A stretch of DNA of 44,603 nt from Paramuribaculum sp. (lineage in GTDB: Bacteria > Bacteroidota > Bacteroidia > Bacteroidales > Muribaculaceae). Numbering within the stretch: position 1 is the first letter of the stretch; each line of letters begins with the position of its first letter. Made by a program: the position numbers and the translations under genes. Of this stretch, positions 43,231 to 44,603 are shown piece after piece. Below the pieces are notes generated by a model that did no database searches, was not told the DNA's origin, and saw nothing but the letters and a program-made list of their open reading frames with translations. The DNA is taken from contig JAIDTT010000017.1 in the NCBI GenBank assembly GCA_029060545.1, forward strand, positions 1 through 44,603. The letters are read 5' to 3'.

Positions 43231-44603
43231 TCAGCCTACGGAGCCTTCGAGAGAGATCTGAAGTAGCTTCTGAGCCTCGACGGCAAACTCCATCGGCAGC
43301 TTGTTCATCACTTCGCGAGCGTAGCCGTTGACGATCAGGCCAACGGCCTCTTCGGTCGGGATGCCTCGCTGATTGCAGTAGAAGAGCTGATCTTCCGATA
43401 TCTTGGATGTGGTGGCTTCGTGTTCCACGATGGCGGAGTCGTTTTTCACATCGATGTATGGGAAGGTGTGGGCGCCGCAGTGGGGCGAGAGCAGCAGTGA
43501 GTCGCACTGTGTATAGTTGCGGGCACCCTCGGCTTTGGGTGCCACGCTCACGAGGCCACGGTAACTGTTCTGACTGTAACCTGCGGAGATACCCTTGCTC
43601 ACGATGGTGGATCGGGTGTTGCGTCCGAGGTGTATCATCTTTGTGCCTGTGTCGGCCTGCTGGCGGTTGCGGGTCACGGCCACGGAGTAGAATTCGCCTA
43701 CCGAATTGTCGCCGGCCAGAATGCATCCGGGATATTTCCAGGTGATGGCCGAGCCGGTCTCGACCTGTGTCCACGATAGCTTCGAGTGGTCGCCGCGGCA
43801 GAGGCCTCGCTTGGTGACGAAGTTGTAGACGCCGCCGTGTCCTTCGGCATCGCCGGCATACCAGTTCTGCACGGTGGAGTATTTCACTTCGGCGCGATCC
43901 TCGACTATGATCTCCACTATGGCTGCGTGGAGCTGATTCTCGTCGCGCTGCGGGGCGGTGCAGCCTTCGAGATATGATACGTAGGCGTCGTCGTCGGCCA
44001 CGATGAGCGTGCGCTCGAACTGGCCGGTACCCGATGCGTTGATGCGGAAATAGGTCGACAACTCCATCGGGCAGCGCACTCCCTTGGGGATATATACGAA
44101 TGAGCCGTCGGAGAATACGGCGGAGTTGAGGGCGGCATAGAAGTTGTCGGTATAGGGTACTACCTTGCCAAGATAGCGGCGTACCAGATCGGGGTAGTCC
44201 TTGACGGCCTCCGATATGGAGCAGAAGATGATGCCCATTTTGGCGAGTTTCTCGCGGTGGGTGGTCTTGACGCTCACCGAGTCCATCACGGCGTCGACGG
44301 CCATGCCGGCGAGCAATTGCTGCTCTTGCAGCGGTATGCCGAGCTTGTTGAAGGTGTCGATGAGCTGGGGATCCACTTCGTCCATGCTCTTCGGCCCCTC
44401 CTTCTTCTTCGGAGCAGCGTAGTAGCTTATGGCCTGAAAGTCGATGTCGGGGATATCAAGATGCGCCCACTTGGGAGGCGTGAGCGTGAGCCAATGGCGG
44501 AATGCCTTCAGCCGGAAGTCGAGAAGCCAGTCGGGTTCGCCCTTGGCCTTTGATATGAAGCGCACCACCTCTTCCGACAGGCCCGGGGGCAGTATGTCGG
44601 TGT
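43231..44603 (-). CDS. sufB: Fe-S assembly scaffold SufB (5' end cut by window)
   Basis: The open frame runs off the right edge. The visible part reads [20 protein letters not shown] from the edge, which aligns with the early part of SufB (about residue 25 onward), so roughly 25 residues are missing. Conserved segments follow: [125 protein letters not shown], and [22 protein letters not shown]. SufB receives persulfide from SufS and builds the cluster. A GTG at 44568 could be taken as a start, but the family alignment shows the gene begins further right. Confidence 0.93.
   Translation of the reverse strand, partial: TDILPPGLSEEVVRFISKAKGEPDWLLDFRLKAFRHWLTLTPPKWAHLDIPDIDFQAISYYAAPKKKEGPKSMDEVDPQLIDTFNKLGIPLQEQQLLAGMAVDAVMDSVSVKTTHREKLAKMGIIFCSISEAVKDYPDLVRRYLGKVVPYTDNFYAALNSAVFSDGSFVYIPKGVRCPMELSTYFRINASGTGQFERTLIVADDDAYVSYLEGCTAPQRDENQLHAAIVEIIVEDRAEVKYSTVQNWYAGDAEGHGGVYNFVTKRGLCRGDHSKLSWTQVETGSAITWKYPGCILAGDNSVGEFYSVAVTRNRQQADTGTKMIHLGRNTRSTIVSKGISAGYSQNSYRGLVSVAPKAEGARNYTQCDSLLLSPHCGAHTFPYIDVKNDSAIVEHEATTSKISEDQLFYCNQRGIPTEEAVGLIVNGYAREVMNKLPMEFAVEAQKLLQISLEGSVG

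Overview
The window looks like chromosome of a gut Bacteroidales bacterium, most likely a Muribaculaceae-type organism. The evidence is a SusC/SusD pair with surface lipoproteins, repeated TAnnTTTG promoter -7 boxes (the Bacteroidetes sigma-ABfr type) with few Shine-Dalgarno sequences, C-terminal sorting-like tails on secreted proteins, a DUF4494-type gene, and an anaerobic pyruvate:ferredoxin oxidoreductase with a Rex redox regulator. Most of the window is GC-rich housekeeping sequence. Two stretches, about 1-3150 and 11400-13900, are AT-rich and look like accessory DNA.

Layout. 1-3037: a tight three-gene cassette on + (HNH-like nuclease domain plus membrane segments; a small YkgJ-like cysteine-cluster protein; a glycine-zipper membrane protein). 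It is the best candidate for an undescribed system, possibly membrane-acting defence or conflict. 3157-11353 (-): an operon reading TPR protein, outer-membrane barrel, polyprenol-phosphate-sugar synthase, dihydroorotase (pyrC), secreted protein, and possibly a 38-residue ORF. 11489-13948 (-): a frameshifted gene remnant, an AAA_14/DUF4143 ATPase with three 33-bp-spaced repeats at its promoter, and repeat-bearing intergenic DNA. 13949-19537 (-): SusC, SusD and a Calx-beta-like lipoprotein with no linked glycosidase or regulator.

19919-30906 (mostly +): acyl-ACP thioesterase, subtilisin-like secreted protease, a Crp/Fnr regulator on the - strand, DUF4494 protein with YggS PLP-homeostasis protein, FHS-type sugar permease, transketolase, and a secreted GH89 alpha-N-acetylglucosaminidase. 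30910-34246 (-): Ig-like lipoprotein, Rex, and an FAH-fold protein that has lost its metal ligands. 34455-38024 (-): pyruvate:ferredoxin oxidoreductase. 38180-39833 (+): bioB and a ThiF/MoeB-like E1 enzyme. 39825-44603 (-): sufB (cut by the window end), sufC, sufD, sufS.

The right half has an iron-sulfur/redox theme: Rex senses NADH/NAD, PFOR and BioB need Fe-S clusters, and Suf builds them. The left and middle parts serve the cell envelope and glycan use. No tRNA, rRNA, CRISPR array or insertion sequence was recognised. All calls come from reading the sequence; no database search was run.
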